Origin: JAKFEE01 sp036675815
GTDB taxonomy: Bacteria; Pseudomonadota; Alphaproteobacteria; Rhodospirillales; Magnetospirillaceae
Length of the DNA stretch: 64,000 nucleotides
Assembly (NCBI GenBank): GCA_036675815.1
Contig: JAKFEE010000058.1
Span: 108,596-172,595, forward strand
Direction: 5' to 3'
Both the position numbers and the translations under genes were made by a program. Below, in pieces: positions 29,364 to 40,159 of this stretch; positions within the stretch are counted from its first letter, which is position 1, and the number at the start of each line of letters is the position of its first letter. Under the pieces are notes generated by a model. It was not told the DNA's origin. It did no database searches and saw only the letters and a list, made by a program, of their open reading frames with translations.

Positions 29364-30637
29364 CCGGCGGCAACGAGGTCGCGCAGCCGGTCCAGCGCGG
29401 CTTGCCGGTCCGGCCGGTAATCGTTGGCCTCCCACCAGGTCTCTATGGCCGAGAGATAGGCGCCCACTTGCGGGCCGTGCGGCACCCCCAGCGCGATGAC
29501 GTCGCGCCCCTTGACCGGCAGTTCCACCGGCTGCCACGCGTCCGCCTCGTCGAGCAGGGCGATCCAGGCCGCGGTGTCCGCCGGGTGACCGTGGGGCTCG
29601 ATCGCCTTGTGGCCTGCCCATGACAGCAACACCAGATCGCGAAACAGCGTCCCGCCGGTCTTGCGCAGCATCTGGCGCCGCCGCGGGTGCGGCCAGGACG
29701 GTTCGGGCCATGCCGATGGCGCCGCCATTGCCACCAACCGTTGGCGTTGCTTGGCGGACATGCGCAGGCGCTCGGCGACGGCGTCGGCGCCGTCCGCGTC
29801 TGTCTTCAGCACCGACGCCAGGCGGCGCAGCGGGTCGGGAGCGATGCCGTCGCGGCGCAGGCCGCGGGTTTCGAGGAAGCACAGCACGCGCAGCCGGCCA
29901 AACTCGCCGGCCTCGGGCAGGACATGCTCGAGCACGTGTTCGCCCTGCATGAGCAGCAGCACCGACGCCGGATCCGGCGCCTGCAGCAGCTTGATCAACT
30001 CGCCGCAGACCCGTTCACCCGACAGACGCGGCAGGCGCGACGCCATCGCCCGGCACGCCGCCAGCGAGGCCTTGTCCGTCGGCGGCCGGCCGTAGTTGGC
30101 ATAGAAGCGAAAGTAGCGCAGCAGCCGCAGCACATCCTCGTCGATGCGCTGCATGGGATTGCCGACGAAGCGGATGCAGCCGGCGCCCAGATCCTGAAGA
30201 CCGCCGAACGGATCGTAGATGCGCCCCTTGGGATCGGCGAACAGGGCGTTGATGGTGAAGTCGCGGCGTGCCGCGTCGGCCGTCCAGTCGTCGGTGAACT
30301 CGACCCGCGCCTTGCGGCCGAAGGTCTCGACGTCGCAGCGCAGGGTGGTGATCTCGAAATGATGCCCGTCGGCGACCGCGGTGACGGTGCCGTGCTCGAT
30401 GCCGGTCGGAATCGCCCGCAGCCGGGCGCGCTCGAGCAATAGCATCACGCGCTCGGGCGGGTCGTGGGTGGCAATGTCGATGTCCTTGATCGCCCGTTTC
30501 AGCAGGGCATCACGCACGCAGCCGCCGACGAAACGCACATCGGCGCCTTCGGCCGCCAGCGCGGCTATGACGCGCCGGGTCCACGGCGCCTCCATCCACT
30601 CCTGGGGCGGCAATTGGCCGACCGGCTCCAGCATCAT
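29360..30637 (-). CDS. cca: CCA tRNA nucleotidyltransferase / poly(A) polymerase family
   Basis: 425 residues. The nucleotidyltransferase head shows GGCVRDALLKRAIKDIDIATH (motif with the DxD metal site, split here as VGGCVRD and DIDIATHD). The following RRDFTINALFADPKGRIYDPFGG and the RIDEDVLRLLRYFRFYANYG block are class II CCA-enzyme features. It repairs or adds the 3' CCA of tRNAs. The ATG at 30637 overlaps the stop of the upstream small membrane gene (ATGA). Confidence 0.93.
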   Translation of the reverse strand: MMLEPVGQLPPQEWMEAPWTRRVIAALAAEGADVRFVGGCVRDALLKRAIKDIDIATHDPPERVMLLLERARLRAIPTGIEHGTVTAVADGHHFEITTLRCDVETFGRKARVEFTDDWTADAARRDFTINALFADPKGRIYDPFGGLQDLGAGCIRFVGNPMQRIDEDVLRLLRYFRFYANYGRPPTDKASLAACRAMASRLPRLSGERVCGELIKLLQAPDPASVLLLMQGEHVLEHVLPEAGEFGRLRVLCFLETRGLRRDGIAPDPLRRLASVLKTDADGADAVAERLRMSAKQRQRLVAMAAPSAWPEPSWPHPRRRQMLRKTGGTLFRDLVLLSWAGHKAIEPHGHPADTAAWIALLDEADAWQPVELPVKGRDVIALGVPHGPQVGAYLSAIETWWEANDYRPDRQAALDRLRDLVAAG

Positions 30638-30897
30638 CGTCCTTGCCCCGGCTCGGGCGGCGCCTCATAGGAAAACGGGGGGCGCTCGTAGACACCGCCG
30701 TCCTCGTCCTCCCAGATCAGCGACGTGCCCGCGGTGATCACCGCGGCCAGCAGTAGCCCTGTCCCCAGCAACAGCACCCACGGCACCTGGACCGCGGTCG
30801 TCGCCTTGCCGCTGCGCCGCAGCAGATTCAGCCACAGGAAATACAAGGCGGTCGGCAGGAGGATGGGGACGACATAGGTGAGCAGGACGCGACTCAC
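30634..30897 (-). CDS. Small membrane protein, DUF6111-like
   Basis: 87 residues with two hydrophobic helices (about 8-25 and 40-62) and a charged, proline-rich tail. It recurs in alphaproteobacteria between a Nudix hydrolase gene and cca, which is the arrangement here, overlapping both neighbours by 4 bases. I assign the DUF6111 family by this context and look; no function is known. Confidence 0.7.
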   Translation of the reverse strand: MSRVLLTYVVPILLPTALYFLWLNLLRRSGKATTAVQVPWVLLLGTGLLLAAVITAGTSLIWEDEDGGVYERPPFSYEAPPEPGQGR

Positions 30898-31553
30898 GTG
30901 GTCAGCACCTCGAACAGATTGATCAGCATGCCCGCCGTCGCGCCCCAGATGAAGCGATCTTCGTAGGGAATCGCGTAATACGGACGGTCACGCCCGTCGA
31001 CGAAGCGGCTGTGGCGCTGGTGATTGGCCGGATCGAGGATGAAGGACAGCGGCACCTCGAAGATGTCGGCTACCTCGAATGGATCAGGCGTCAGCGCCAG
31101 CGGCGGCCTCAGCACGCCGACCGCCGGGGTGATGCGAAAGCCGGTGCCGGTGATGTAATCGTCCAGCCACCCGAGGTGATCGACACGACTGCGGCCGAGC
31201 CCGATCTCCTCCTCGGTTTCGCGCAGGGCGGCAGCCAGCGCGTCGGCGTCCGCCTCCTCGATGCGCCCGCCCGGAAACGACACCTGCCCGGCGTGATGCG
31301 ACAGATGCGCCGTGCGCTGGGTCAGCAATACCGTCATGCCCTCGGGCCGCTCGACCAAGGGCACAAGCACCGCCGCCGGCACCAGCATCCGATCCGGCGC
31401 CCGCGTCTCCGGAGCCGGGTCGCCGCCCAGCAACACCGCGTTGGCGGCATCCGAGCGACGGCTTCCGGCCGGCCGAGCGGTCAACCGGTCCGCTATGGCG
31501 CGGCAGTCGAATCGTCCAGCCGGCCGAGTGGAAAGAACGTTCCGTTGCTCCAT
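30894..31553 (-). CDS. Nudix hydrolase, CoA pyrophosphatase-like
   Basis: 219 residues. The Nudix box is complete: GGRIEEADADALAAALRETEEEIGL, split as GGRIEEAD and RETEEEIG, preceded by the NudL-type lead LSHHAGQVSFPGG. This combination points to the CoA/acyl-CoA diphosphatase subgroup. The ATG at 31553 makes it overlap the upstream DUF1285 gene by 61 bases; no better start is seen. It is part of the DUF1285-Nudix-DUF6111-cca run. Confidence 0.88.
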   Translation of the reverse strand: MEQRNVLSTRPAGRFDCRAIADRLTARPAGSRRSDAANAVLLGGDPAPETRAPDRMLVPAAVLVPLVERPEGMTVLLTQRTAHLSHHAGQVSFPGGRIEEADADALAAALRETEEEIGLGRSRVDHLGWLDDYITGTGFRITPAVGVLRPPLALTPDPFEVADIFEVPLSFILDPANHQRHSRFVDGRDRPYYAIPYEDRFIWGATAGMLINLFEVLTT

Positions 31554-32029
31554 ATTCCCAAATGCGGCTCGCCGCTCACCTTTTCTTCAACCCCGAGCGC
31601 CACTAGTTCATAGTACACGGAACGCGTCAGCCGCGCCTCAAGACCATCGCGTACCGTGACATAGGGAACAGGGTCACCGCGTTGTGGATCAGCCACCATC
31701 CTGAGCGGGTGGTCGACGTCAATGTTAATGCTATCGTCGAGGTTGGTACGCAAGCTCACGGTCATGTCGCGCCCGCTGCCGGCAAGGGTCGCCTCGACGG
31801 CCACGAACGGAACGTCATCCACGGCGATACGGCCGCGCTCGGCCGGCGTGGCCAGCCAATAGGAGCCGTCCTCGTGGCGCTGAAGCACCGACGCGAACAG
31901 CCGGACCAGTTCTTTGCGGCCGATCGGCGAGCCATGGTAGAACCACGTGCCGTCGCGGTCGATGCGGATATCGAAATCGCCGCAGACCAGCCCTTCCGCA
32001 GCCGCCTCCGTCTGTGGTTCGGGACGCAT
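31493..32029 (-). CDS. DUF1285 family protein
   Basis: 178 residues from the ATG at 32029. The family pattern is visible: FDIRIDRDGTWFYHGSPIGRKELVRLFASVL near the start, then DVPFVAVEAT and a C-terminal VYYELVALGVEE with GIWSNGTFFPLG. Cytoplasmic; function unknown. In alphaproteobacteria it is regularly divergent from a moxR operon and upstream of a Nudix gene, as here, where only 14 bases separate it from the MoxR reading frame. Confidence 0.85.
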   Translation of the reverse strand: MRPEPQTEAAAEGLVCGDFDIRIDRDGTWFYHGSPIGRKELVRLFASVLQRHEDGSYWLATPAERGRIAVDDVPFVAVEATLAGSGRDMTVSLRTNLDDSINIDVDHPLRMVADPQRGDPVPYVTVRDGLEARLTRSVYYELVALGVEEKVSGEPHLGIWSNGTFFPLGRLDDSTAAP

Positions 32030-32043
32030 TCTAAAACCAGCCG

Positions 32044-33099
<1,056 letters not shown>

Positions 33100-33101
33100 C
33101 C

Positions 33102-33977
33102 ATGTCGAACGGTCCCGTCCAACTGCAGCATCGGGCGGAGGAGTTGGCGGCCCGACTGCCGCCCCTGCTGGTAGCGGCGCAACGGGTTGCCGCGACCATA
33201 TCGCACGGGGTACATGGCCGCCGCCAAGCCGGCCAGGGCGAGACGTTCTGGCAGTTTCGTCGCTATCAGGCAGGCGACCCCGTCACCACCATCGACTGGC
33301 GGCGGTCGGCGAAGTCCGATCCGGTGTTCGTCCGCGAGACCGAATGGACGGCCGCGCAGGCGGTCTGGCTATGGTTCGATCGCTCGCCATCCATGGACTA
33401 TCGCTCGCGGCCGGCACTGCCGACCAAGCGCGACCGCGCGACACTCCTGTTGCTGGCTTTGGCGGCGCTGCTCGTCCGTGGTGGCGAGAAGGTCGGGTTG
33501 TTGGGCGGCGGGGGCGGTCCAGGCAGGGGACGCGCGGTGCTCGCGCGCCTGGCATCAGCAATGACCGATGCAGCGGCTGACGCCGACGACGGGCTACCAC
33601 CCGGCGCCCCCCTTTCCCGTCACGCCCAAGTCGTGCTGGCCGGCGATTTCCTGGTTCCTCTGGAACGGGTCGATGCCGCCGTGCGGCGGCTCGCCGATCG
33701 CGGAGCGACGGGGCACATGGTGCAGGTGCTCGACCCCGCCGAGGAATCGCTGCCGTTCGAGGGCCGCATCCGCTTCGCCGGCCTCGAGGGCGAGGGCGAT
33801 ACCCTGATCACCCGGGCCGAGGACGTGCGCGACGCCTATGTGGCGCGCCTGAACGCCCACCGGGACGGCCTCGCGGCGATCGCCCGCGCGGTGGGCTGGC
33901 ATTTCACCTTGCACCATACCGACGCCCCGCCACAGGCGGCCTTGATGACCCTGCATAGCGCTCTGGGCAGTCGCTGA
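33102..33977 (+). CDS. DUF58 domain protein (MoxR partner)
   Basis: 291 residues. The DUF58 core reads GRRQAGQGETFWQFRRYQ, then GDPVTTIDWRRSAKSD and VFVRETEW, followed by a degenerate VWA-like fold (WLWFDRSPSMDYRS). It has no membrane helix, unlike some relatives. It is likely a client or adaptor of the MoxR ATPase encoded 2 bases upstream; the cellular process is unknown. Confidence 0.9.
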   Translation: MSNGPVQLQHRAEELAARLPPLLVAAQRVAATISHGVHGRRQAGQGETFWQFRRYQAGDPVTTIDWRRSAKSDPVFVRETEWTAAQAVWLWFDRSPSMDYRSRPALPTKRDRATLLLLALAALLVRGGEKVGLLGGGGGPGRGRAVLARLASAMTDAAADADDGLPPGAPLSRHAQVVLAGDFLVPLERVDAAVRRLADRGATGHMVQVLDPAEESLPFEGRIRFAGLEGEGDTLITRAEDVRDAYVARLNAHRDGLAAIARAVGWHFTLHHTDAPPQAALMTLHSALGSR

Positions 33978-33978
33978 G

Positions 33979-36681
33979 ATGTTTGGAGCCTTGACCTTCC
34001 TGGCCCCTTGGGCCCTCGCCGCCGCCGTGGCGTTGCCGGTGCTGTGGTGGCTGCTGCGGGTGACTCCGCCGTCACCGCGGCTGGTCCGTTTCCCCGCCGT
34101 GCGCCTGCTGTTCGGACTGACGGCGCGCGAGGAGACGCCGGCGCGCACGCCCTGGTGGCTCATCCTCCTGCGGCTGCTGCTGGCGGCGCTGCTGATCCTG
34201 GCCATCGCCCATCCCGTCATCAATGCCGACACCCGCGCCGCCGGCGCCGGCCCCCTGCTCGTCGTCGTCGACGACGGCTGGGCGGCGGCGCGGCAGTGGC
34301 AGCGGCGCCAAGCGGCGCTCGCCACCCTGCTCGATCAGGCGGACCGCAGCCAGCGGCCGGTGATCCTGGTGACGACGGCGCCAAGCGCGGACGGCGAGCC
34401 GATCCGCGTCAGCGACCTGATGTCGGCCGGCGACGCGCGGGCCGTCGCCCAAGCCATGGCCCCCAAGCCGTGGCCAGCCGACCGCGGCGGCACCGCCAAG
34501 GCGCTGCGCCAGATCGAGCGCGCCGCCGGCATGCGCGTGGTGTGGCTGAGCGACGGTATCGACAGCCCCGGAGCACACGAACTCGGGCGTCGCTTGCGGA
34601 TGTTCGGGATGACCGAGATCTTCATCGATCCGCCGGTGGCGCGCGCGCGCGTCTTGCTGCCGCCGCATGCGGGGGACCGCGATTTCGCCCCGCGCCTGCG
34701 GCGCGCTTCGGCCGGCATCGAGGAGCGCGTCTGGATCCGGGCAAGCGACAGCGGCGGCCGTACGCTGGCCCGTCAGCAGGCGGTGTTTCCGGCGGGGGCA
34801 CATGAGGCGATCGCGGTATTCGACCTGCCGAGCGAACTGCGCAACCGCGTTGCCCGGCTCGACCTTGAAGACGAGGCGAGCGCCGCCGCCGTCGCCCTGA
34901 TAGACGAGCGGTGGCGACGGCGCCCGGTCGGCGTGGTCACCGGCGGCGAAGCCGAAGTGACACCGCTGCTTTCCGGCCGTCATTACGCCGAAAAGGCCCT
35001 GGCGCCATTCGTCGAACTGCGCCAGGGCAGCGTCGACGAGCTGCTGGCGCGGACGCTGGCGATCACGCTGCTGCCCGATGGCGCACGCCCGACGGCCCGC
35101 GAGCTGGCGCGCCTGGAAGACTGGGTCAGCAAGGGCGGCGTGCTGGTGCGTTTTGCCGGCCCGAACCTGTCGCAGGCGCCCGATGCCTTGCTGCCCGTAC
35201 GCCTGCGCAGCGGGGGGCGCCAACTGGGCGGCGCGCTGTCATGGACGGCACCCATGACCCTCGCCCCGTTTCCCGACAACGGCCCGTTTGCCGGGTTGCC
35301 TATCCCGCCCGACGTGCGCGTGACGACTCAGGTCCTGGCCGAACCCGAGATGGACCTCAATGCCAAGACCTGGGCACGGCTGACCGATGGTACGCCGCTG
35401 GTGACGGCCGAACGCCGCGGTGAGGGCTGGCTGGTGCTGGTGCATACCACGGGCAGCCCCAGTTGGAGCAATCTGCCGATGTCGGGGCTGTTCGTCGACA
35501 TGCTGCGCCGCCTGGTTTCGCTGAGCCAGGGGGTCGCCGACACCGAGGCCGACGGCCGGCTGGCGCCGGCGGAACTGCTGGACGGATTGGGGCGCCTGCG
35601 CCCGCCGGTGGCGGCGGTGGCCGCGCTCGATGGCGACGACATCGTCAGCACGGTGCCCTCCCCCAAGCATCCGCCCGGCCTTTATGGAGACGATGCCACG
35701 CGGCGCGCCCTCAATCTGGGTCCGGCCGTCGCCGACCTGAGGCCCCTGGACGTGCCTTCGGGGATGATGGCGACCACCTATGATCACGCCCGGCGCGAGA
35801 TTGACCTGAAACCGTGGCTGCTGGCGGCAGTGCTGGTGCTGGCGGTGCTCGACATGGCCATCGCCCTGGCCCTGCGCGGACTGCTGGGGCGGCGCGCGGC
35901 GACGGCGGCCATGGCCGGCCTGCTGCTTCTGCCGGTGACGGGCGGCCGGTCGCAGGCCCGGCAGGACGAGGCGGCGGCGCTGGAAGCGGCCCTAAATACC
36001 CGCCTGGCCTATGTGCGCACCGGCGATCCCACCACGGACGAGATCAGCGAAGCGGGCCTGGCCGGGCTGACGCGCGTGCTGGAACGCCGCAGCACCGTGG
36101 TGATGGCGCAGCCCATGGGCGTCGACATCGAAAGCGACGCCCTGCTGTTCTTCCCCCTGCTGTACTGGCCGATCACCGATGGCCAAGCGCCGCCCTCGGC
36201 GGCGGCCGCGCAGAAGCTGAACCTCTATCTGCGCCACGGCGGCATGATCCTGTTCGACACCCGTGACCAGGGCGAGGTCCATTTCGGCCAAGGCCCGGGC
36301 TCGCAGAAGCTCCAGCGGCTGGCCGAGTCCCTGGCCATCCCGCCGCTCATCCCGGTGAGCGCCGACCATGTGCTGGCCAAATCCTTCTACCTGTTGCACG
36401 AGATGCCGGGGCGCTACAGCGGCGACACCGTGTGGGTCGAGCGCACCAACGAGCAGGTGAATGACGGCGTCTCTTCGGTGGTGATCGGCAGCCACGACTG
36501 GGCCGGCGCCTGGGCCACGGATGACCGCGGCCAGCCGCTGCTGGCGGTGGTGCCGGGCGGCGAGCAGCAGCGCGAGATGGCCTATCGCTTCGGCGTCAAT
36601 CTGGTGATGTACGCCCTGACCGGCAACTACAAGGGCGACCAGGTGCATGTGCCCCATATCCTCGAGCGGTTGTCGCGATGA
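33979..36681 (+). CDS. BatA-like membrane protein with C-terminal DUF4159
   Basis: 900 residues. Residues 1-80 hold two helices of the BatA/aerotolerance N-terminal domain (LTFLAPWALAAAVALPVLWWL). The middle is a VWA/amidotransferase-like region, a further membrane helix lies near residue 620, and the last ~230 residues form DUF4159 (LAYVRTGDPTTDEISEAGL, LLYWPITDGQ, LRHGGMILFDTRDQG). The protein is probably anchored in the inner membrane with large soluble domains. This fusion is typical of alphaproteobacterial moxR loci. It overlaps the next gene by 4 bases. Confidence 0.88.
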   Translation: MFGALTFLAPWALAAAVALPVLWWLLRVTPPSPRLVRFPAVRLLFGLTAREETPARTPWWLILLRLLLAALLILAIAHPVINADTRAAGAGPLLVVVDDGWAAARQWQRRQAALATLLDQADRSQRPVILVTTAPSADGEPIRVSDLMSAGDARAVAQAMAPKPWPADRGGTAKALRQIERAAGMRVVWLSDGIDSPGAHELGRRLRMFGMTEIFIDPPVARARVLLPPHAGDRDFAPRLRRASAGIEERVWIRASDSGGRTLARQQAVFPAGAHEAIAVFDLPSELRNRVARLDLEDEASAAAVALIDERWRRRPVGVVTGGEAEVTPLLSGRHYAEKALAPFVELRQGSVDELLARTLAITLLPDGARPTARELARLEDWVSKGGVLVRFAGPNLSQAPDALLPVRLRSGGRQLGGALSWTAPMTLAPFPDNGPFAGLPIPPDVRVTTQVLAEPEMDLNAKTWARLTDGTPLVTAERRGEGWLVLVHTTGSPSWSNLPMSGLFVDMLRRLVSLSQGVADTEADGRLAPAELLDGLGRLRPPVAAVAALDGDDIVSTVPSPKHPPGLYGDDATRRALNLGPAVADLRPLDVPSGMMATTYDHARREIDLKPWLLAAVLVLAVLDMAIALALRGLLGRRAATAAMAGLLLLPVTGGRSQARQDEAAALEAALNTRLAYVRTGDPTTDEISEAGLAGLTRVLERRSTVVMAQPMGVDIESDALLFFPLLYWPITDGQAPPSAAAAQKLNLYLRHGGMILFDTRDQGEVHFGQGPGSQKLQRLAESLAIPPLIPVSADHVLAKSFYLLHEMPGRYSGDTVWVERTNEQVNDGVSSVVIGSHDWAGAWATDDRGQPLLAVVPGGEQQREMAYRFGVNLVMYALTGNYKGDQVHVPHILERLSR

Positions 36682-38741
36682 CCTGGGCCTTCGCCGACAT
36701 TTCCTTCACCCCTCTGGTACCGTGGGCGCTGATCCTGGCTCCGGCGGCGGTGTTCGTGCTGCTGGCGGTCGTGGCGGTGGCGCGGCGGGCGCGTGGCGCC
36801 TGGTGGCGATTGGTGCCGCTGGCGGCGCTGACCCTTGCGCTTCTCAATCCGCATCTGTCGGGTGAGGAGCGCCACCCACTGGACGATATCGCCGTGGTCC
36901 TGGTCGATGACAGCCCCAGTCAGACCGTCCGCGATCGACACAATCAGAGCGAGGCGGCGCTGGCAGCCGTGCAGGAGCGCCTGGCCCGCCAGCCCGGGCT
37001 GGAGGTGCGGGTCGAGCGCCTGCAGCCCACGCCCGGCGTCGACGAGGGGACACGCCTGTTCGCCGGGCTGGAACGGGCGTTTTCGGACGTGCCGCGCCGC
37101 CGCCTGGCCGGCGTCGTCGCCATCACCGACGGCCAGGTCCATGACGTGCCGCCGCCCGGCGGCGAGAAGGACATCGGCGCCCCCCTGCATGTGCTGCTGA
37201 CCGGCGGCAAGGGCGAGCGTGACCGCCGGGTCGTGGTCGAACAGGCACCCAGCTTCGGTATCGTCGGCAGTTCGGTAACCATCACCGTGCGCGTGGACGA
37301 GCCGGGCGCCGGCGGCAACGCCCGCGTCACGCTGCGCCGCGACGGCGGCCGGCCGGTGACGACGGCCATGCCCGTGAACGTCAGCCGCCAACTGGAGATC
37401 CCCATCGAGCACGGCGGCCCAACCGTTCTCGAAGTGGAGGCGGAGGCCGGAGCCGAAGAGCTGTCGAAGGCCAACAACCGCGCCGCCGTGACGGTCAACG
37501 GCATCCGCGACCGGCTGCGGGTGCTGCTCGTCTCGGGCGAGCCGCATCCAGGCGAGCGCACGTGGCGCAATTTGTTGAAGGCCGACCCTTCGGTCGACCT
37601 CGTTCACTTCACCATCTTGCGCCCGCCGGAAAAGGACGACGCGACGCCGCTCAAGGAGCTGGCGCTGATCTCGTTCCCCATCCGCGAGCTGTTCGAGGAG
37701 AAGCTGGGCGAGTTCGATCTGGTCATCTTCGACCGCTACCGCCGGCGCAGCCTGATGCCGGTCGACTACTACGCCAACATCGCCGCCTATGTTCGCGGCG
37801 GCGGGGCGCTGCTCATGGCGGTGGGCCCCGAGGTGCAGGAGGGGCTGGGATTAGGGGCGACACCGCTCGAGGAGGTGCTACCGGCCACGCCGGACGGCTC
37901 GATGATCGGCGAGGCCTACGTGCCCATGCTGACCGAACTGGGACACCGCCACCCCGTGACGGCCGGGCTGCCGGGGGGCGAAGGGCCGGAACCGACATGG
38001 GGGCGATGGCTGCGGGTGATCTCGTCGACGCCACACGGGGGTATGGAGGTCATGACCGGGGCGAATGGCCTGCCGGTCCTGATGCTCGACCATGTCGGCG
38101 AGGGCCGCGTGGCCATGCTGTTGTCGGATACCGTGTGGCTGTGGGATCGCGGCTTCGAGGGCGGCGGCCCCCAGGCCGAGCTGCTGCGGCGGTTGGCGCA
38201 CTGGCTGATGAAAGAGCCCAGCCTCGACGAGGAACAGCTGACCGCCGAGGTGCGCGGCGATCAATTGAACATCCTGCGCCGCAGCCTGACGCCGGGATCG
38301 CCCACGATCGACGTGACCCTGCCCGACGGAACGACGCGGCAGGTGACTTTGGCCGACCAAGGCGACGGCCGCGCCATCGGCACCATGGCGGTCGAGCAAA
38401 GCGGCCTCTACCGCATCAGCGACGGCAGCCGCACCGCCATTGCCGCCGTGGGCAGCCTCAATCCGCTGGAAATGAGCGAACTGGCCGCCACCGAGGCCAA
38501 GCTGAAGCCGCTGGTCAAGGCCACGGGGGGCGACATCCGCTGGCTGAGCGAGGTCGGCGTTCCCGATTTCCGCCGCGTCGACCCCGAGGACCCGGCCAGC
38601 GGGCGCGGCTGGCTCGGCCTGCGCGCCAATGGCGAACACCTGGTCACCGCCATCCGCGACGTGCCGCTGATGCCCGGCGCCCTGCTGCTGTTGCTGTCGC
38701 TGGGCGGGCTGATCGTCGCCTGGTGGCGCGAAGGGCGTTGA
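36678..38741 (+). CDS. Large membrane protein with glutamine-amidotransferase-like domain
   Basis: 687 residues. Two N-terminal helices (about 12-55), a VWA-like stretch beginning IAVVLVDDSPSQTVRDR with RLAGVVAITDGQVHDV, an immunoglobulin-like middle, and an amidotransferase-fold segment (LRVLLVSGEPHPGERTWRNLL, YVRGGGALLMAVGPE, GRVAMLLSDTVWLWDRG). One helix ends the chain (ALLLLLSLGGLIVAWW). No catalytic Cys-His-Glu triad is evident, so it is probably non-enzymatic. It completes the MoxR cluster. Confidence 0.85.
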   Translation: MTWAFADISFTPLVPWALILAPAAVFVLLAVVAVARRARGAWWRLVPLAALTLALLNPHLSGEERHPLDDIAVVLVDDSPSQTVRDRHNQSEAALAAVQERLARQPGLEVRVERLQPTPGVDEGTRLFAGLERAFSDVPRRRLAGVVAITDGQVHDVPPPGGEKDIGAPLHVLLTGGKGERDRRVVVEQAPSFGIVGSSVTITVRVDEPGAGGNARVTLRRDGGRPVTTAMPVNVSRQLEIPIEHGGPTVLEVEAEAGAEELSKANNRAAVTVNGIRDRLRVLLVSGEPHPGERTWRNLLKADPSVDLVHFTILRPPEKDDATPLKELALISFPIRELFEEKLGEFDLVIFDRYRRRSLMPVDYYANIAAYVRGGGALLMAVGPEVQEGLGLGATPLEEVLPATPDGSMIGEAYVPMLTELGHRHPVTAGLPGGEGPEPTWGRWLRVISSTPHGGMEVMTGANGLPVLMLDHVGEGRVAMLLSDTVWLWDRGFEGGGPQAELLRRLAHWLMKEPSLDEEQLTAEVRGDQLNILRRSLTPGSPTIDVTLPDGTTRQVTLADQGDGRAIGTMAVEQSGLYRISDGSRTAIAAVGSLNPLEMSELAATEAKLKPLVKATGGDIRWLSEVGVPDFRRVDPEDPASGRGWLGLRANGEHLVTAIRDVPLMPGALLLLLSLGGLIVAWWREGR

Positions 38742-38811
38742 GCGCGACTGCTTGACGGCGCAGGCGGGCGGCCATATTTGACCCTTTCGAGATTCCCTGA
38801 ACGAGCGAGCC

Positions 38812-39339
38812 ATGGCCCTGCTGCCGATCCTGACTGCCCCCGATCCCCGCCTGAAGGTGAAGTGCGCACCGGTGAAAAAGGTCGACGACGGCATCCGTCA
38901 GCTTATGGACGACATGCTGGAAACCATGTACGCCGCCCCCGGCATCGGACTGGCGGCGGTGCAGGTGGGCGTGCACAAGCGCGTGCTGGTCATCGACGTC
39001 AGCAAGGAAAAGGAAGAGCGCCAGCCGCTGCGCATGGTCAACCCCGAGGTCGTGTGGGTGTCGGACGACGACGCCGCTTACGAGGAAGGCTGCCTGTCGG
39101 TGCCCGAGCACTACGCCGAGGTGGTGCGGCCGCGCGCCGTGCGGGTACGCTATCTCGACCACCAGAACGAAATCCGCGAGCTCGAGGCCGAAGGCCTGCT
39201 GGCCACGGTCGTGCAGCATGAGATGGATCACCTCGATGGCGTGTTGTTCATCGACCACCTGTCGTCGCTCAAGCGCAACATGATCCTGCGCAAGCTGACC
39301 AAGCAGAAGCGCCAGGACAAGGTGCCGGTCCGCGCCTAG
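38812..39339 (+). CDS. def: Peptide deformylase
   Basis: 175 residues with the three deformylase motifs: GIGLAAVQVG, EGCLSVPEHYAEV (metal-binding Cys) and QHEMDHLDGVLF (HExxH metal site). It removes the formyl group from new proteins and is grouped here with fmt, the enzyme that adds it, across truA; def is on the opposite strand. It is preceded by a 70-base gap after the MoxR cluster. Confidence 0.97.
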   Translation: MALLPILTAPDPRLKVKCAPVKKVDDGIRQLMDDMLETMYAAPGIGLAAVQVGVHKRVLVIDVSKEKEERQPLRMVNPEVVWVSDDDAAYEEGCLSVPEHYAEVVRPRAVRVRYLDHQNEIRELEAEGLLATVVQHEMDHLDGVLFIDHLSSLKRNMILRKLTKQKRQDKVPVRA

Positions 39340-39350
39340 TGTCGGAGCGT

Positions 39351-39398
39351 GGACCTCCAGGTCCGCACGCGGAATGCGGAGCTGGAGCTCCGCGCTCC
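39351..39398 (-). repeat. Double-hairpin intergenic repeat, copy B
   Basis: Read on the minus strand, this unit is almost the same as 523-567: GGAGCGCGGAGCTCC, GCATTCCGCGTGCGG linker, then GGACCT/AGGTCC. It lies between the convergent ends of def and truA. Confidence 0.75.
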
Positions 39399-39409
39399 AT
39401 CAGCGCTTT

Positions 39410-40159
39410 CTAAGCCGTCGCCGGGTACACGACACCGGCTAGATATAGGCCGCAGGCCGGCGCCGTAGGGCCGCCGGCGCGGCGGTCGCGCGCCGCCAAG
39501 GCCAGAAGCACGTCGTCGGGGCGCCAGCGCCCCTCGCCCACCAGTTTCAGCGTCCCCACCATGTTGCGCACCTGATGGTGCAGGAACGAGCGCGCCGCGG
39601 CACGGATCCGGATCTCGCCGACATCCCGCTCGACATCCAGCAGATCCAGCGTTTTGATCGGCGAGGCCGCCTGGCATTCGCTGGCGCGGAAGGTGGTGAA
39701 ATCATGCCGGCCGACGAGATGGCCGGCGGCCTCGCGCATGGCCGCGATATCCAGTGCCTGCGGCACCCACCAAGCCCGGTGGCGGTCGAGCACCAACGGC
39801 GCACGCCTGCCGACGATGCGGTACAAATAGGCGCGCCCAATGGCCGAGAACCGGGCGTGAAAGTCGGCCGAAACCAGTTCCGCCGCCACGATGGCCACGG
39901 GATGCGGCTTGGCGTGGAAGTTCAGGGCGTCGCGGACCGTGTCTGCGCGGTAGTCACGCGGCAGGTCAAGGTGCACCACCTGGGCCGTCGCGTGCACCCC
40001 GGCATCGGTGCGGCCGGCGGCGACGCAACCGACCGCCGCGCCGCACAGGCGCCGCGCCGCTTCCTCGATCACCCCCTGCACCGACAGGCCTTCGGCCTGA
40101 CGTTGCCAGCCGACGAAGGGCGTGCCGTCGTATTCGACGGTCAGCCTGTAACGCGGCAT
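39410..40159 (-). CDS. truA: tRNA pseudouridine(38-40) synthase TruA
   Basis: 249 residues. The catalytic aspartate is in [16 protein letters not shown]; the N-terminal [17 protein letters not shown] and the C-terminal [13 protein letters not shown] are diagnostic. It isomerises uridines 38-40 in the anticodon arm. Its ATG shares a base with the fmt stop (TGATG), so it is translated with fmt. Confidence 0.97.
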   Translation of the reverse strand: MPRYRLTVEYDGTPFVGWQRQAEGLSVQGVIEEAARRLCGAAVGCVAAGRTDAGVHATAQVVHLDLPRDYRADTVRDALNFHAKPHPVAIVAAELVSADFHARFSAIGRAYLYRIVGRRAPLVLDRHRAWWVPQALDIAAMREAAGHLVGRHDFTTFRASECQAASPIKTLDLLDVERDVGEIRIRAAARSFLHHQVRNMVGTLKLVGEGRWRPDDVLLALAARDRRAGGPTAPACGLYLAGVVYPATA